Source: IDS-8 sp964607425
GTDB lineage: Bacteria; Pseudomonadota; Gammaproteobacteria; Steroidobacterales; Woeseiaceae
Length of the DNA: 28,336 bases
Reading direction: 5' to 3'
Assembly (NCBI GenBank): GCA_964607425.1
Contig: CAZSKQ010000037.1
Coordinates: 1 to 28,336 of the forward strand
Shown here: positions 6,089 to 14,755 of the stretch, piece by piece
Position numbering within the stretch: position 1 is the first letter of the stretch
How the letters are laid out: each line of letters begins with the position of its first letter
Notes under the pieces: model-generated
Seen by the model: only the letters and a program-made list of their open reading frames with translations
Databases searched by the model: none
What the model was told of the DNA's origin: nothing
Position numbers and translations under genes: made by a program

Positions 6089-7702
6089 GTGAACACCGGC
6101 CGCACAGTCCGGCATATGACGCGCCCGCAAGGGGCGCCGGCGGACGCGGAGCTGATAGGCGGGTTGCAGCGGGCCGCGGCGTACCCGCACCCGGTTGCTC
6201 ACCTGGAGGTCATCGAGACGCATATCTCCTGGGTGCTGCTGACCGGCGACTTCGCCTACAAGATCAAGAAACCGGTGGCGCTCGGCTTCCTCGATTTTCG
6301 CGACCTCGAGCAGCGCCGGTTCTTTTGCGAGGAAGAGCTGCGGCTCAACCGCTTCTGGGCACCGGAGCTTTACCTGCGCGTCGTCGCGATCACGATGGCG
6401 GACGGCCAACCGCGGGTTGGCGGCGACGGTCCCGCCATCGAATATGCCGTGTGCATGCACCAGTTCGACCAGTCATGCCGCCTCGATCGGCAGCTGGACC
6501 AGGGTCTGCTGCTGCAGGACGACATGCTGGATCTCGCAGCCGAAATTGCCGCGCGTCACCGCGATGCGAAGCCGGTCGGGCCGGACGAGCAGCTCTTGCG
6601 GGCAACCGAACGGTTGATGCAGGAGAACTTCCAGGACCTCGCCGGGGAAATCGCGGACGAGCAGGTCGCCGCGTTGCGCCGCTGGACCGACGAGTCGCTG
6701 GCAGCGCTCGCAAGCACGTTGCGCAGTAGATGCGACCACGGCTTTTACCGCGAGTGCCACGGTGACCTGCACCTGGGGAATATCGTTCGCCTCGCGGGCG
6801 CTATCAGGGCTTTCGACTGCATCGAGTTCAGCGAGGAACTGCGCCGGATCGACGTGGTGGCGGATTACGGATTCCTGTTCATGGACCTTTGCGCCCGCGA
6901 CAGGGCCGACCTGGGCTACGGGTTCCTGAACCGCTACCTGGAAATCTCCGGCGACTATGACGGCGTCAGCGTCCTGCCGCTTTACGTCGTTTACCGCAGC
7001 CTCGTACGCGCGAAGGTTGCGGCGGTCCGGCGGCGCGAACGCCGGTCCGACAAGAATAGGGAGAGCGATACCGCAACGCTCGAACACTACTGCGGCTTCG
7101 CGCTCCGCTGGACGGCGCCCCGAAAGCCGCGGCTCGTCGTCATGACCGGGCTGTCCGGATCGGGTAAGACCTGGCTCTCGGAACGCCTGGTGACGGCAAT
7201 GCCGGCATTACGCGTCAGGTCGGACTTGGAGCGCAAGCGCCTGTTCGGTCTGGACGAGACCGGCCGCAGCCAATCCGCCGTCGGCGGCGGCATCTACCGG
7301 CAGCGGGCCAGCGAGGCGGTCTATGCGCGGTTGTTCGAGCACGCTCGCACCGTGCTCGACGCCGGCCTGGACGCGATCCTGGATGCGGCTTTCCTGCAAG
7401 CCGGAGCCCGCGAGCGGGCGCTCGGCCTCGCCGCCGATTGCGGCGCGGATGCCGTGATCGTGCAGGCAACGGCGCCGCGCGCAACGCTGGAGGAACGCCT
7501 GCGCCGGCGTTCGAAGGCGGGCACGGATGCGTCCGAGGCCGACCTCGAGGTCCTGCGCTATCAGCTCGGGCGCAACGAGCCGCTGACGGGTGACCAGCGT
7601 GCATCGGCCGTTACGGTGAGCACGGATGGCGACGTCGATATCGGCGCCCTGGTGCGACGGATACGGCAAGGCGCGCGCGGGCAGGGATCGCTGCCGGCTT
7701 AA
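6089..7702 (+). CDS. Fused aminoglycoside-phosphotransferase-like domain and P-loop kinase/ATPase
   Basis: This 537-residue protein (GTG start at 6089; ATG at 6116 gives 528) has two parts. Residues ~30-330 resemble an aminoglycoside phosphotransferase/kinase fold: FAYKIKKPVALGFLDF holds the ATP-site lysine region. HGDLHLGN (His224, Asp226) is the catalytic loop, and FDCIEF the metal-binding Asp. Residues ~345-520 are a P-loop NTPase of the shikimate/gluconate-kinase type: MTGLSGSGKT (Walker A, Lys360), then RSDLERKR and LDAAFL. This two-domain arrangement is widespread in proteobacteria, usually annotated as AAA family ATPase, and its substrate is unknown. The stop codon overlaps that of the convergent gene in the sequence TTAA. 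Confidence 0.85.
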   Translation: MNTGRTVRHMTRPQGAPADAELIGGLQRAAAYPHPVAHLEVIETHISWVLLTGDFAYKIKKPVALGFLDFRDLEQRRFFCEEELRLNRFWAPELYLRVVAITMADGQPRVGGDGPAIEYAVCMHQFDQSCRLDRQLDQGLLLQDDMLDLAAEIAARHRDAKPVGPDEQLLRATERLMQENFQDLAGEIADEQVAALRRWTDESLAALASTLRSRCDHGFYRECHGDLHLGNIVRLAGAIRAFDCIEFSEELRRIDVVADYGFLFMDLCARDRADLGYGFLNRYLEISGDYDGVSVLPLYVVYRSLVRAKVAAVRRRERRSDKNRESDTATLEHYCGFALRWTAPRKPRLVVMTGLSGSGKTWLSERLVTAMPALRVRSDLERKRLFGLDETGRSQSAVGGGIYRQRASEAVYARLFEHARTVLDAGLDAILDAAFLQAGARERALGLAADCGADAVIVQATAPRATLEERLRRRSKAGTDASEADLEVLRYQLGRNEPLTGDQRASAVTVSTDGDVDIGALVRRIRQGARGQGSLPA

Positions 7703-8070
7703 GGCTGCACGACGATCGCGGCGTAGTCCGCCTTCGGCTGCACGGCGTGCCACGTCTGCCGGCGCGCGTCGAAGCGCGCGAGCAACGTCTTCCCGGCGTA
7801 GAGGGAGCCGCCGTACAGGGTCAGCGAACTGAACGGCCCCAGGGGATCGGTTCGTCCTCCCGCGGTGTCTTCGAATTGCACTCGCGCCGGCTCGAGGCAT
7901 TCGCAGCGTGTGAAGTGCCGATTGCCGACTTGCCACATTCGGCCGGAGAACTGCGCGACCGTGCGCGCCCCCGGGTTGGCCGTGACCCCATGAGCATCGA
8001 ACCGAAACTCGGCTGCCGGGCCGGCAACGACCCGCTTCGGGCTGTCCATCGAGAACTGTAATCGAATCAT
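7699..8070 (-). CDS. Small conserved-looking protein of unknown function
   Basis: This is a 123-residue protein, which I do not recognise. No signal peptide or membrane segment is visible. The middle holds a single Cys pair (TRCECLE) and beta-rich segments (RVQFEDTAGG, FSSLTLYGGSLYAG, TLLARFDARRQTWHAVQP). The start at 8070 is preceded by no strong ribosome-binding site; Met8 is an alternative. It is read convergently with the ATPase fusion, sharing the four bases TTAA of both stop codons, and divergently from the sensor kinase. Its coding potential rests on length, normal codon use and being the only sensible frame in the space between the two larger genes. Confidence 0.6.
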   Translation of the reverse strand: MIRLQFSMDSPKRVVAGPAAEFRFDAHGVTANPGARTVAQFSGRMWQVGNRHFTRCECLEPARVQFEDTAGGRTDPLGPFSSLTLYGGSLYAGKTLLARFDARRQTWHAVQPKADYAAIVVQP

Positions 8071-8141
8071 GCTCTGTTATCTTTGCGGTACGGAGGTCTT
8101 GAACCCTGCCTAACATATAGTGGAGGCGTTCGGGGGCCGAT

Positions 8142-8170
8142 TTGACGTTTTGTCGCCTTTCGGCGACATT
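8142..8170 (+). promoter_or_regulatory. Candidate sigma-70-type promoter with a dyad in its spacer
   Basis: TTGACG (8142-8147) and GACATT (8165-8170) are spaced 17 bases. The spacer holds most of a perfect inverted repeat, TGTCGCC (8151-8157) and GGCGACA (8162-8168), with a 4-base TTTC loop; the right arm overlaps the -10. It could be an operator or an RNA stem-loop. The -10 matches the consensus only 3 of 6. Confidence 0.35.
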
Positions 8171-8212
8171 CCGTTAACACTTCAAGCGGACAGCAGCTCA
8201 CCAAGGGACCGC

Positions 8213-10042
8213 ATGCGGAGCGTGGACCGGCAACGGCGGATACGCCGCTATGGCGTAGCAATCGCGGCGCTGGCGGTGGCCATTGGCTTGCGCTTCATGC
8301 TCCGCGCATTCCTCGGCAGCCAGTATCCGCACGCCTTGACGTTCGGCGCGATAGCCCTGGCGGCCTGGTACGGCGGCACTGGCCCCGCTGTCCTCGTCGC
8401 GTTCGCCGGTTACCTAATCGGCCAGGCCCTCTTGGTCGGCACCGTGCTGCCGGCGACCGCCGCCGGGCTCGCCGGGCTCTGCCTGTACGGGATTTCCGCC
8501 GGCGCGATCGTCGCCTGCGGGGTAGCGGCACGCAAACGCCGGCAGCTCGTTGACACTGTCCCGGCGCTGCTCTGGGAGCAAGACGCCAACGGCGCCTGCA
8601 CATTCGTGAACCAGGAGTGGTTCTCCGTCACAGGCTGCCTCAGCGACACGCTTTTGGGTGAAGGATGGATCCGGTCGATTCACCCGGAGGATCGCGAGCG
8701 CGTCAGGCATACGCTTGCCAGCGCGGCCAGGCGTCGCGAAACCTTCACCGCGCTGTACCGGATGCGGCACCGGGACGGTAGCTGGCGCTGGATGATCCAT
8801 CGCGCGCGGCCCTGTCCCGGACGACGTGGCGACCTCGGTGGGTATGTCGGCTCCCTCATGGACATCACGGAGGAAAAAGCCGCCGAGGAAGCGCTGCGCG
8901 AGGCCGATCGGCGCAAGGACGAGTTCCTTGCCACGCTCGCGCACGAGCTGCGAAATCCGCTGGCGCCCATTCGCAATGCGGTGCAGATCCTCTGCCTCAA
9001 GGACGCACCCGAGGCCATGCACGAGAACGCGCGCGACATGATCGATCGCCAGGCGCGCAACCTGGCGCGCCTGGTCGATGACCTGCTCGACGTCTCCCGG
9101 GTCACGCTGGGCCGGCTGCTCCTGCAAACGAAGGAAAGAGAGCTCAAGCAGGTAATCGAAGACGCGGTGGAAGCGAGCCGCCCGACTATCGAAGCTTCGC
9201 AGCACACGCTGTCGATCGCGTTTCCGAATGAACCTGTATGGGTGGACGCCGACCCGACGCGCCTGCCCCAGGTGTTCATCAACCTGCTGAACAATGCCGC
9301 CAAGTACACGCCGCCGGGTGGGCACATATCGCTGGCGGCAGCTCGCGAAGGCGACACTGTCGTCGTGCGGGTAAGGGACACCGGCATCGGGATAGCTCCG
9401 GAAGCGCTGCCGCAGGTTTTCGACATATTCACCCGGCTGGACCACTCGGCCGAGCGCGCTCAAGCCGGCCTCGGCGTCGGGCTCTCGCTCGTGCGGCATC
9501 TCGTGGAGCTGCACGGCGGGCACATAGAAGCATGCAGCGAGGGGCTCGATCGCGGCAGCGAGTTCATCGTGACGCTGCCCGTGTGCGATATTTCGGTTGG
9601 CGCCGATGTCGTGCACGAGCCGGAACGTGCCGAAGAACCCGCGCACGAGGGCGTGCTGCGCATCCTGGTCGTTGACGATAACGTGGACGCCGCTGAAAGC
9701 ATCAGCCAGCTCTTGCGCGCCGCCGGGCACGAGACGTACGTCGCCCATGACGGGCTGCAGGCAATCGACGAAAGCGCGCGGCTCGACCCCGACATTGTCC
9801 TTTTGGACATCGGGCTGCCGCACCTGAACGGCTACGAAGTGGCCCGGGCGATTCGCGAACATTGCGACGGCGACCAGCCATGGATTATTGCGCTGACCGG
9901 GTGGGGCCAGGCCGAGGACAAGCGCCGCGCCGCGGAAGCAGGCTTTGACAAGCACCTGACGAAGCCCGTCGACCCGGTAGTGCTCCGGCGCATCGTCGAG
10001 CAGGGCGAGTCGCCCAGGCGGCCCGGCCAGCCCGACCCTTAA
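8213..10042 (+). CDS. Membrane-anchored PAS hybrid histidine kinase
   Basis: This is a 609-residue sensor. ATG 8213 is chosen because AAGGGA lies 4 bases before it; an upstream GTG at 8120 would place the coding start before the likely promoter. Residues ~15-110 carry several hydrophobic helices with AAWYGGTGPA, like the DUF4118/MASE-type membrane module. A PAS domain (~110-220) contains WFSVTGC, HPEDRERV and DGSWRWM. HisKA has His244 in LAHELRNPL; the HATPase has NLLNNAAKYTPPGG (~357), DTGIGI and GLGVGLSLV. A C-terminal receiver domain (~482-600) has DDN, Asp532 in LLDIGLP, and K in HLTKP. It autophosphorylates and passes phosphate to its own receiver; no dedicated regulator gene adjoins it. 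The signal is unknown. Its stop overlaps the convergent large kinase gene by TTAA. Confidence 0.9.
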   Translation: MRSVDRQRRIRRYGVAIAALAVAIGLRFMLRAFLGSQYPHALTFGAIALAAWYGGTGPAVLVAFAGYLIGQALLVGTVLPATAAGLAGLCLYGISAGAIVACGVAARKRRQLVDTVPALLWEQDANGACTFVNQEWFSVTGCLSDTLLGEGWIRSIHPEDRERVRHTLASAARRRETFTALYRMRHRDGSWRWMIHRARPCPGRRGDLGGYVGSLMDITEEKAAEEALREADRRKDEFLATLAHELRNPLAPIRNAVQILCLKDAPEAMHENARDMIDRQARNLARLVDDLLDVSRVTLGRLLLQTKERELKQVIEDAVEASRPTIEASQHTLSIAFPNEPVWVDADPTRLPQVFINLLNNAAKYTPPGGHISLAAAREGDTVVVRVRDTGIGIAPEALPQVFDIFTRLDHSAERAQAGLGVGLSLVRHLVELHGGHIEACSEGLDRGSEFIVTLPVCDISVGADVVHEPERAEEPAHEGVLRILVVDDNVDAAESISQLLRAAGHETYVAHDGLQAIDESARLDPDIVLLDIGLPHLNGYEVARAIREHCDGDQPWIIALTGWGQAEDKRRAAEAGFDKHLTKPVDPVVLRRIVEQGESPRRPGQPDP

Positions 10043-13000
10043 CCTTGTCGGGAAGGCACGTCGGCGGCGAGCGTTGCCTCGTTCGCGACGCCGGCGAGGG
10101 CCTCGTCAAGTGCCGCCAGCGTGTCGCGCATGCAGGCGTCCAGCGCCGCCAGCGACGGGGGCTCGACACGGCCCTCGCAGGCCTCGCGTTCCAGCGTGCC
10201 GGCGCGCTCGCTGAGGCGCAGGCACCCGAGGCCGGCCGCCGCTCCGGCAAGCTTGTGACCGGCCTCGCGGACGACTGCCGCATCCTCCCGAGTCGCCGAG
10301 AGCAGGCTCGCACGCAGCTCGGTGCTGCTTTGGCGGAAGCGCGCGACGATTTCGCCCATGCGGGCGGCGCCGAGCGCGCGCCCATGCTGCCCGAACACCT
10401 GCCGGTCGAGCAGCGGCAGGTCATCGGGAGCCGGGTGCGCGCCGCCGGCGTCCGCCGCGGGCGGCAGGCCCGCCAGGGCCTTGCGCAATGCGTCTCGCGT
10501 GATGGGTTTGCGCAGCACTTGGTCCATTCCGGCATCGAGGCAGCGGCCGATCTCTTCCGGCGCGACGCTCGCCGTGAGGCCAACGATGGGAATGCCGGCC
10601 TTGAGCGGTTCCGGCAGCGCGCGAATGCGCCGCGCGGCTTCCACGCCGTCCATGTCGGGCATGCGTACGTCCATCAGCACCAGGTCGAACTCGGCCTCCG
10701 CGAGCCGCTGCAGCGCCTGCCGCCCGTCCTCCGCTTCCTCCACCCGGTGGCCGTCGAGGTCCAAAAGGCCGGCGGCGACCTCGCGATTGATCTCGACGTC
10801 ATCGACCAGCAGCACCCGCAGGGGCGCGCCGGGCGCCGGCGCGCGCCCGACGGGAACTGCCGCGTCCACGTCTCCTGCATCGAAGGCGAGCTCGAACCAG
10901 AAGGTCGCACCCTGGCCGGGCCGGCTGTCGAGGCCGATGACCCCGCCTTGCGCCTCCACCAGGCGCTTGCAGATCGCGAGGCCGAGCCCGGTACCGCCGT
11001 AGCGGCGCGTGATGGACGGGTCCGCCTGGGCGTAATCCCGGAACAGCCGCGCCTGGCGCTCCGGTTCGACGCCCGGTCCGGTGTCGCTTACCTCGAACCG
11101 CAGCCGCAGCCCGGGTGCGGAGTCCAGCCGGCGGACCCGCAAGGTCACGCTGCCTGCGTCAGTGAATTTCACGGCGTTGCCGAGCAGGTTCAGCAGCACC
11201 TGCCGCAGGCGCGCCGGATCGCCCTCGAGCGTATCGGGCACATCATCGGCGAGCGTGGATTCGAGTGCGAGGTCCTTGTCCGCCGCACGTGCGGAAACCA
11301 GCATGATCAGGCTGTCGATCAGGCGCCGGAGGCTGAACGTCGTCCGTTCGAAGCTGACCTGCTCGGCCTCGATGCGGGAATAATCGAGGATGTCGTTCAG
11401 GATCGTCAGCAGCGCCTGGCCCGCGTACTGGATGCTCTCCACGTACTCCCGCTGCCTGCCCGCGAGGCGAGTGTTGCCGAGGAGCTCCAGCATGCCCAGC
11501 ACGCCGTTCAGCGGTGTCCGGATCTCGTGGCTCATGACCGCCAGAAACGCGGACTTCATGCGCGTGGCGCGCTCGGCGGCGTCGCGCTCGCGCGCGAGGT
11601 GTGCCGCGACCAGCCGCTGCCGGTAGTAATGGAACGCGGCGAGGAGCAGCAGTGCGCCCGCCGCCACGTACAATGCATACGCCCAGCCGGTGCGCCAGGG
11701 CGGCGGCTGCACGACGATGCCGAGCGCCGTTTCCGGCCCCCAGTCACCGACCGGATTTCGCGCGCGCACCAGGAAGCGGAACTTGCCCGGAGGCAGGTGG
11801 GTGTAGGTCGCGAAACGCCGCGTCGCATCGGCTTCGATCCAGGTATCGTCCAGGCCGTCGAGGCGGTACGCATAACGCACCCTGCCGGCGTCGGCGAGAT
11901 TCAGCGCGGCGAATTCGAAAGCGATCACCGACTGGCGGTGCGTGAGCGTAATGGACTCCGTGCGCGTGATGCTTTTGGTCAACAGGGCATCGCCGCCAGC
12001 CGGGCGCGGCAACACCGGCTCGTTGAACAGCCGCAAGCCGGTGAGCGCAACCGGCGCCGTGTGCGCCGGTACGATTATGGCCTCCGGCCGGAAGGCCACG
12101 ATGCCGTGCATGCCCGCGAAATAGAGCAGGCCGTCGCGTCCGGCGTGATGTCCGAAGGAATTGAATTCGTCGTTGCCGAGGCCGTCGGCGGCATAGTAGT
12201 TGCGGAAGGTTTCCGTTTCGGGATCGAAGCGGGACAGGCCGACGCCGGTGCTGATCCAGAGGTGGCCCGCGGCGTCGGCCTGCACGCCCATCGTGAGATT
12301 GTCGGCCAGCCCGTCGCTTTCGTAATACGCGTGGAAGCGGCCGCTGTCCGGATCGAACCGGTTGAACCCGTGGCGGGTGGCGATCCAGAGTTGCCCGTCC
12401 GCGTCGTGGATGTCTTCGACGGCATTGTGGCTGAGGCTGTGGCGATCGCCCGGCCGGTGCAGGAAGCGTTCGAACGTGCCCGTACGCGGATCGAAGCGGT
12501 TGAGGCCCCCGCCGGTGGTGCCAACCCACAGGGTACCCCCGGCGTCTTGGTGCAGCGCCAGGACGCGATTGTGACTCAAGCTCCCCGGCTCGTCGCCGTG
12601 GCGATAGTGGGTGAAGCGGCCGGTGGCGGGGTCGAGGTGATCGAGCCCGCCACCCCAGGTGCCGACCCACAGTCCGCCATCCTCCGCCTCCAGCAGCGCG
12701 GGCACCCAGTCGTGTGCCAGGCTCGCGGGGTTGTCGGGATCGTGACGCCAGCGCGTGAACGTGCCGTGCTCCCGGTCCATCAGGTTGAGGCCGGCGCGAT
12801 TGGTCCCGACCCACAGGCGGCCGCGGCTGTCTTCGAGGATCGCCCGCACCTCGTTTCCGGAGAGGCTTTGCGGATCGTCGGGATCGTGACGGTAATGCAG
12901 GGCCCGGCCGGTGACCGGATCCAGGCGGTCCAGGCCGCTGTTGTAAGTACCGGCCCATAGCATGCCGCCCCGATCCTGGTAGACGGGCAAAATGATGTCC

Positions 13001-14031
13001 TGCCCGAGGCTCGCCGGAGCATCCGGATCGTGCACGTAACGCCGGAATACGTTCTTCCAGGGCGCATAGCTGGCGAGCCCGCCGCCGTAGGTGCCGATCC
13101 AGATGACGCCGCGGGTATCTTCCAGCAGCGTCCAGATCACGTCCCGGGGCAGGCTCCAGGGATCGCTCGCGGCGTTGCGGAAGATTGCCCATTCACCGCC
13201 GGCCCGGCGGTACAGGAGTCCTTCGCGAGTGCCCACCCACAGGCCGCCGTTGCGATCGTGGAGCAGGGCCTGCACGTAGAGAGCGCCCCGCGGCAGGTCG
13301 GGCGGGACGCTGAGCGAGCGCTCGTCGGTATCGAATTGCCGCAGCCCGTTTTCGGTGCCCAGCCACAATCCTCCCGTAGACACGGCGTCTATCGCCCGCA
13401 CCGGGGCCTCGGTCGCAGCCGCGAGTCGCAGCCGCGCAGCCCCGGGTTCGACCTGGAACAAACCCCGCGACGTCCCCGCCCACAGGCGTCCCGCCGCGTC
13501 CTCGTACAGGCTGTAAACAGCCCCCGTTGCGCCCTGCAGCAGCGTGAAGTTTCCGCTTGCCGGATCGAAGCGGTCCAGGCCGGCCTCGGTGCCGACCCAG
13601 AGCGCTCCGGAGCGGTCGCGCAAGAGGCTCAATACCCGGTTCGCGGACAGGCTTTTCGGATTCCCCGGCTCGTGCCGCCAGGCACTGAAGCGTTCCGTAT
13701 CGGGATCGAAGCGGTTGAGGCCGCCGGACTCGGTGCCGACCCAGAGGCTGCCGTCCGGATTGGCGAGCAGCGCGCTCACGAAGCCGTCCGACAGCGACTG
13801 AGGATCGTCCGGCACCGGCTCGAACACCTGGAACTCATAGCCGTCGTAGCGGTTGAGGCCATCCTGGGTGCCGACCCACAGGAAGCCCTGGCGGTCCTGG
13901 GCGATCGCGTTCACCGTTTCCTGGGACAGGCCGTCACCGCGGTCGAGGCGTTCGAAAAATCCCTGTGCCGCGGCGCCGCCGGCCAGGCAATGAGCCAGGA
14001 GTGCGGCAGCGAGCAGGCGGGTGAGAGGCAT
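10039..14031 (-). CDS. Propeller-type hybrid histidine kinase with REC and Hpt domains
   Basis: This 1,330-residue inner-membrane sensor starts at ATG 14031, 7 bases after the regulator gene. A signal peptide covers 1-22 (ends AAAQG). Periplasmic residues ~25-690 hold 14 repeats of the G-x-LW-V-GT / GLNRFDP type, as in two seven-bladed Reg_prop propellers. A Y_Y_Y domain (~700-770) follows, then one membrane helix (783-803). HisKA has His835 (MSHEIRTPLNG), the HATPase has GNAVKFTD, DTGPGV and GGTGLGLAI. The receiver has Asp1121 (VLMDVRMPD) and the Hpt domain His1259 (AGHKLAGAA). The architecture implies a four-step relay His835-Asp1121-His1259 to the separate regulator's Asp55. In other bacteria similar propeller sensors detect glycan fragments; the ligand here is unknown. 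It overlaps the convergent kinase stop by TTAA. Confidence 0.92.
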   Translation of the reverse strand: MPLTRLLAAALLAHCLAGGAAAQGFFERLDRGDGLSQETVNAIAQDRQGFLWVGTQDGLNRYDGYEFQVFEPVPDDPQSLSDGFVSALLANPDGSLWVGTESGGLNRFDPDTERFSAWRHEPGNPKSLSANRVLSLLRDRSGALWVGTEAGLDRFDPASGNFTLLQGATGAVYSLYEDAAGRLWAGTSRGLFQVEPGAARLRLAAATEAPVRAIDAVSTGGLWLGTENGLRQFDTDERSLSVPPDLPRGALYVQALLHDRNGGLWVGTREGLLYRRAGGEWAIFRNAASDPWSLPRDVIWTLLEDTRGVIWIGTYGGGLASYAPWKNVFRRYVHDPDAPASLGQDIILPVYQDRGGMLWAGTYNSGLDRLDPVTGRALHYRHDPDDPQSLSGNEVRAILEDSRGRLWVGTNRAGLNLMDREHGTFTRWRHDPDNPASLAHDWVPALLEAEDGGLWVGTWGGGLDHLDPATGRFTHYRHGDEPGSLSHNRVLALHQDAGGTLWVGTTGGGLNRFDPRTGTFERFLHRPGDRHSLSHNAVEDIHDADGQLWIATRHGFNRFDPDSGRFHAYYESDGLADNLTMGVQADAAGHLWISTGVGLSRFDPETETFRNYYAADGLGNDEFNSFGHHAGRDGLLYFAGMHGIVAFRPEAIIVPAHTAPVALTGLRLFNEPVLPRPAGGDALLTKSITRTESITLTHRQSVIAFEFAALNLADAGRVRYAYRLDGLDDTWIEADATRRFATYTHLPPGKFRFLVRARNPVGDWGPETALGIVVQPPPWRTGWAYALYVAAGALLLLAAFHYYRQRLVAAHLARERDAAERATRMKSAFLAVMSHEIRTPLNGVLGMLELLGNTRLAGRQREYVESIQYAGQALLTILNDILDYSRIEAEQVSFERTTFSLRRLIDSLIMLVSARAADKDLALESTLADDVPDTLEGDPARLRQVLLNLLGNAVKFTDAGSVTLRVRRLDSAPGLRLRFEVSDTGPGVEPERQARLFRDYAQADPSITRRYGGTGLGLAICKRLVEAQGGVIGLDSRPGQGATFWFELAFDAGDVDAAVPVGRAPAPGAPLRVLLVDDVEINREVAAGLLDLDGHRVEEAEDGRQALQRLAEAEFDLVLMDVRMPDMDGVEAARRIRALPEPLKAGIPIVGLTASVAPEEIGRCLDAGMDQVLRKPITRDALRKALAGLPPAADAGGAHPAPDDLPLLDRQVFGQHGRALGAARMGEIVARFRQSSTELRASLLSATREDAAVVREAGHKLAGAAAGLGCLRLSERAGTLEREACEGRVEPPSLAALDACMRDTLAALDEALAGVANEATLAADVPSRQG

Positions 14032-14038
14032 CCCGCGA

Positions 14039-14755
14039 TCAGGAATCGACTTTGGGTAAGAACCGGTAGCCGGCACCGCGGACGGCCAGGATGAAGCGCG
14101 GGTTCGCGGGGTCATCCTGCAGCTTGCGCCTCAGGCGGCCGATCATCACGTCCACCGAGCGGTCGGACGGCGACCAGTCGCGCCCCTGCAGGAGATCCAG
14201 CAGGCGGTCGCGGCTGACGACCCGGCCGCCGTGCCGGATCAGCGCGTGCAACAGCCGGAACTCGCCGTCGGTCAGGGTTACCTCCTCATCGCCAGGAGCG
14301 AACAGGCGATGCCTTGCCGGGTCCAGCCGCCAGCCCTCGAACAGGAGCGGACCTTCGTCGGCCGCGCTGGCGGCGCGCGCATGCCCCACGCGGCGCAGCA
14401 GGTTCTTGGTGCGGGCGACGACTTCGCGCGCGTTGAACGGTTTCACGACGTAATCGTCCGCGCCGAGCTCGAGGCCTACGATGCGATCCACGTCGTCCTT
14501 CCTGCTGCCGGTCACCAGGATGATGCCGATCTCCGATTCGGCCCTGAGCTCGCGGGTCAGCGTCAACCCGTCGGCGCCGGGCAGGCGAATATCGAGCAGC
14601 ACCACGTCCACGCCGCCGCCCGCGAGCTTCTCGCGTGCATCCTCGACCGATCCGGACTCACTCACGGCAAAACCTTCCTTGGCCAGGTAGCCGGCCAGGA
14701 GTGAGCGCGTCACGGCATCGTCATCGACGACGAGAATCCGCGCTGGCTCGGGCAC
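14039..14755 (-). CDS. OmpR/PhoB-family response regulator
   Basis: This 238-residue DNA-binding protein has a GTG start at 14755 preceded by AAGGGGGAG. The receiver domain (1-120) contains DDD near residues 11-13, phospho-acceptor Asp55 (LLDIRLPG), Thr82 (VTGS) and Lys104 (VKPF). The C-terminal winged helix (~135-235) ends with SDRSVDVMIGRLRRKLQ and VRGAGYRF, the recognition helix and wing of OmpR-type regulators. It is the first gene of a two-gene operon with the propeller kinase, 7 bases apart, so it is almost certainly the final acceptor of that relay. TorR-like regulators share this setting, but I would not assign a name. A PhoP-box-like direct repeat 40-60 bases upstream of the start suggests it controls its own transcription. 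Confidence 0.93.
   Translation of the reverse strand: MPEPARILVVDDDAVTRSLLAGYLAKEGFAVSESGSVEDAREKLAGGGVDVVLLDIRLPGADGLTLTRELRAESEIGIILVTGSRKDDVDRIVGLELGADDYVVKPFNAREVVARTKNLLRRVGHARAASAADEGPLLFEGWRLDPARHRLFAPGDEEVTLTDGEFRLLHALIRHGGRVVSRDRLLDLLQGRDWSPSDRSVDVMIGRLRRKLQDDPANPRFILAVRGAGYRFLPKVDS

Noticed and set aside
8120..8212. GTG start 31 codons upstream for the PAS hybrid kinase
   Set aside because: It lies ahead of the likely promoter, has no ribosome-binding site of note, and ATG 8213 has AAGGGA at a proper distance.
10045..12960. Very long open frame (971 codons) on the plus strand within the propeller kinase
   Set aside because: It is the antisense shadow of a high-GC gene with repeated propeller blades. 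Composition is Arg/Gly-rich without domain motifs, and the minus-strand frame has full domain support.
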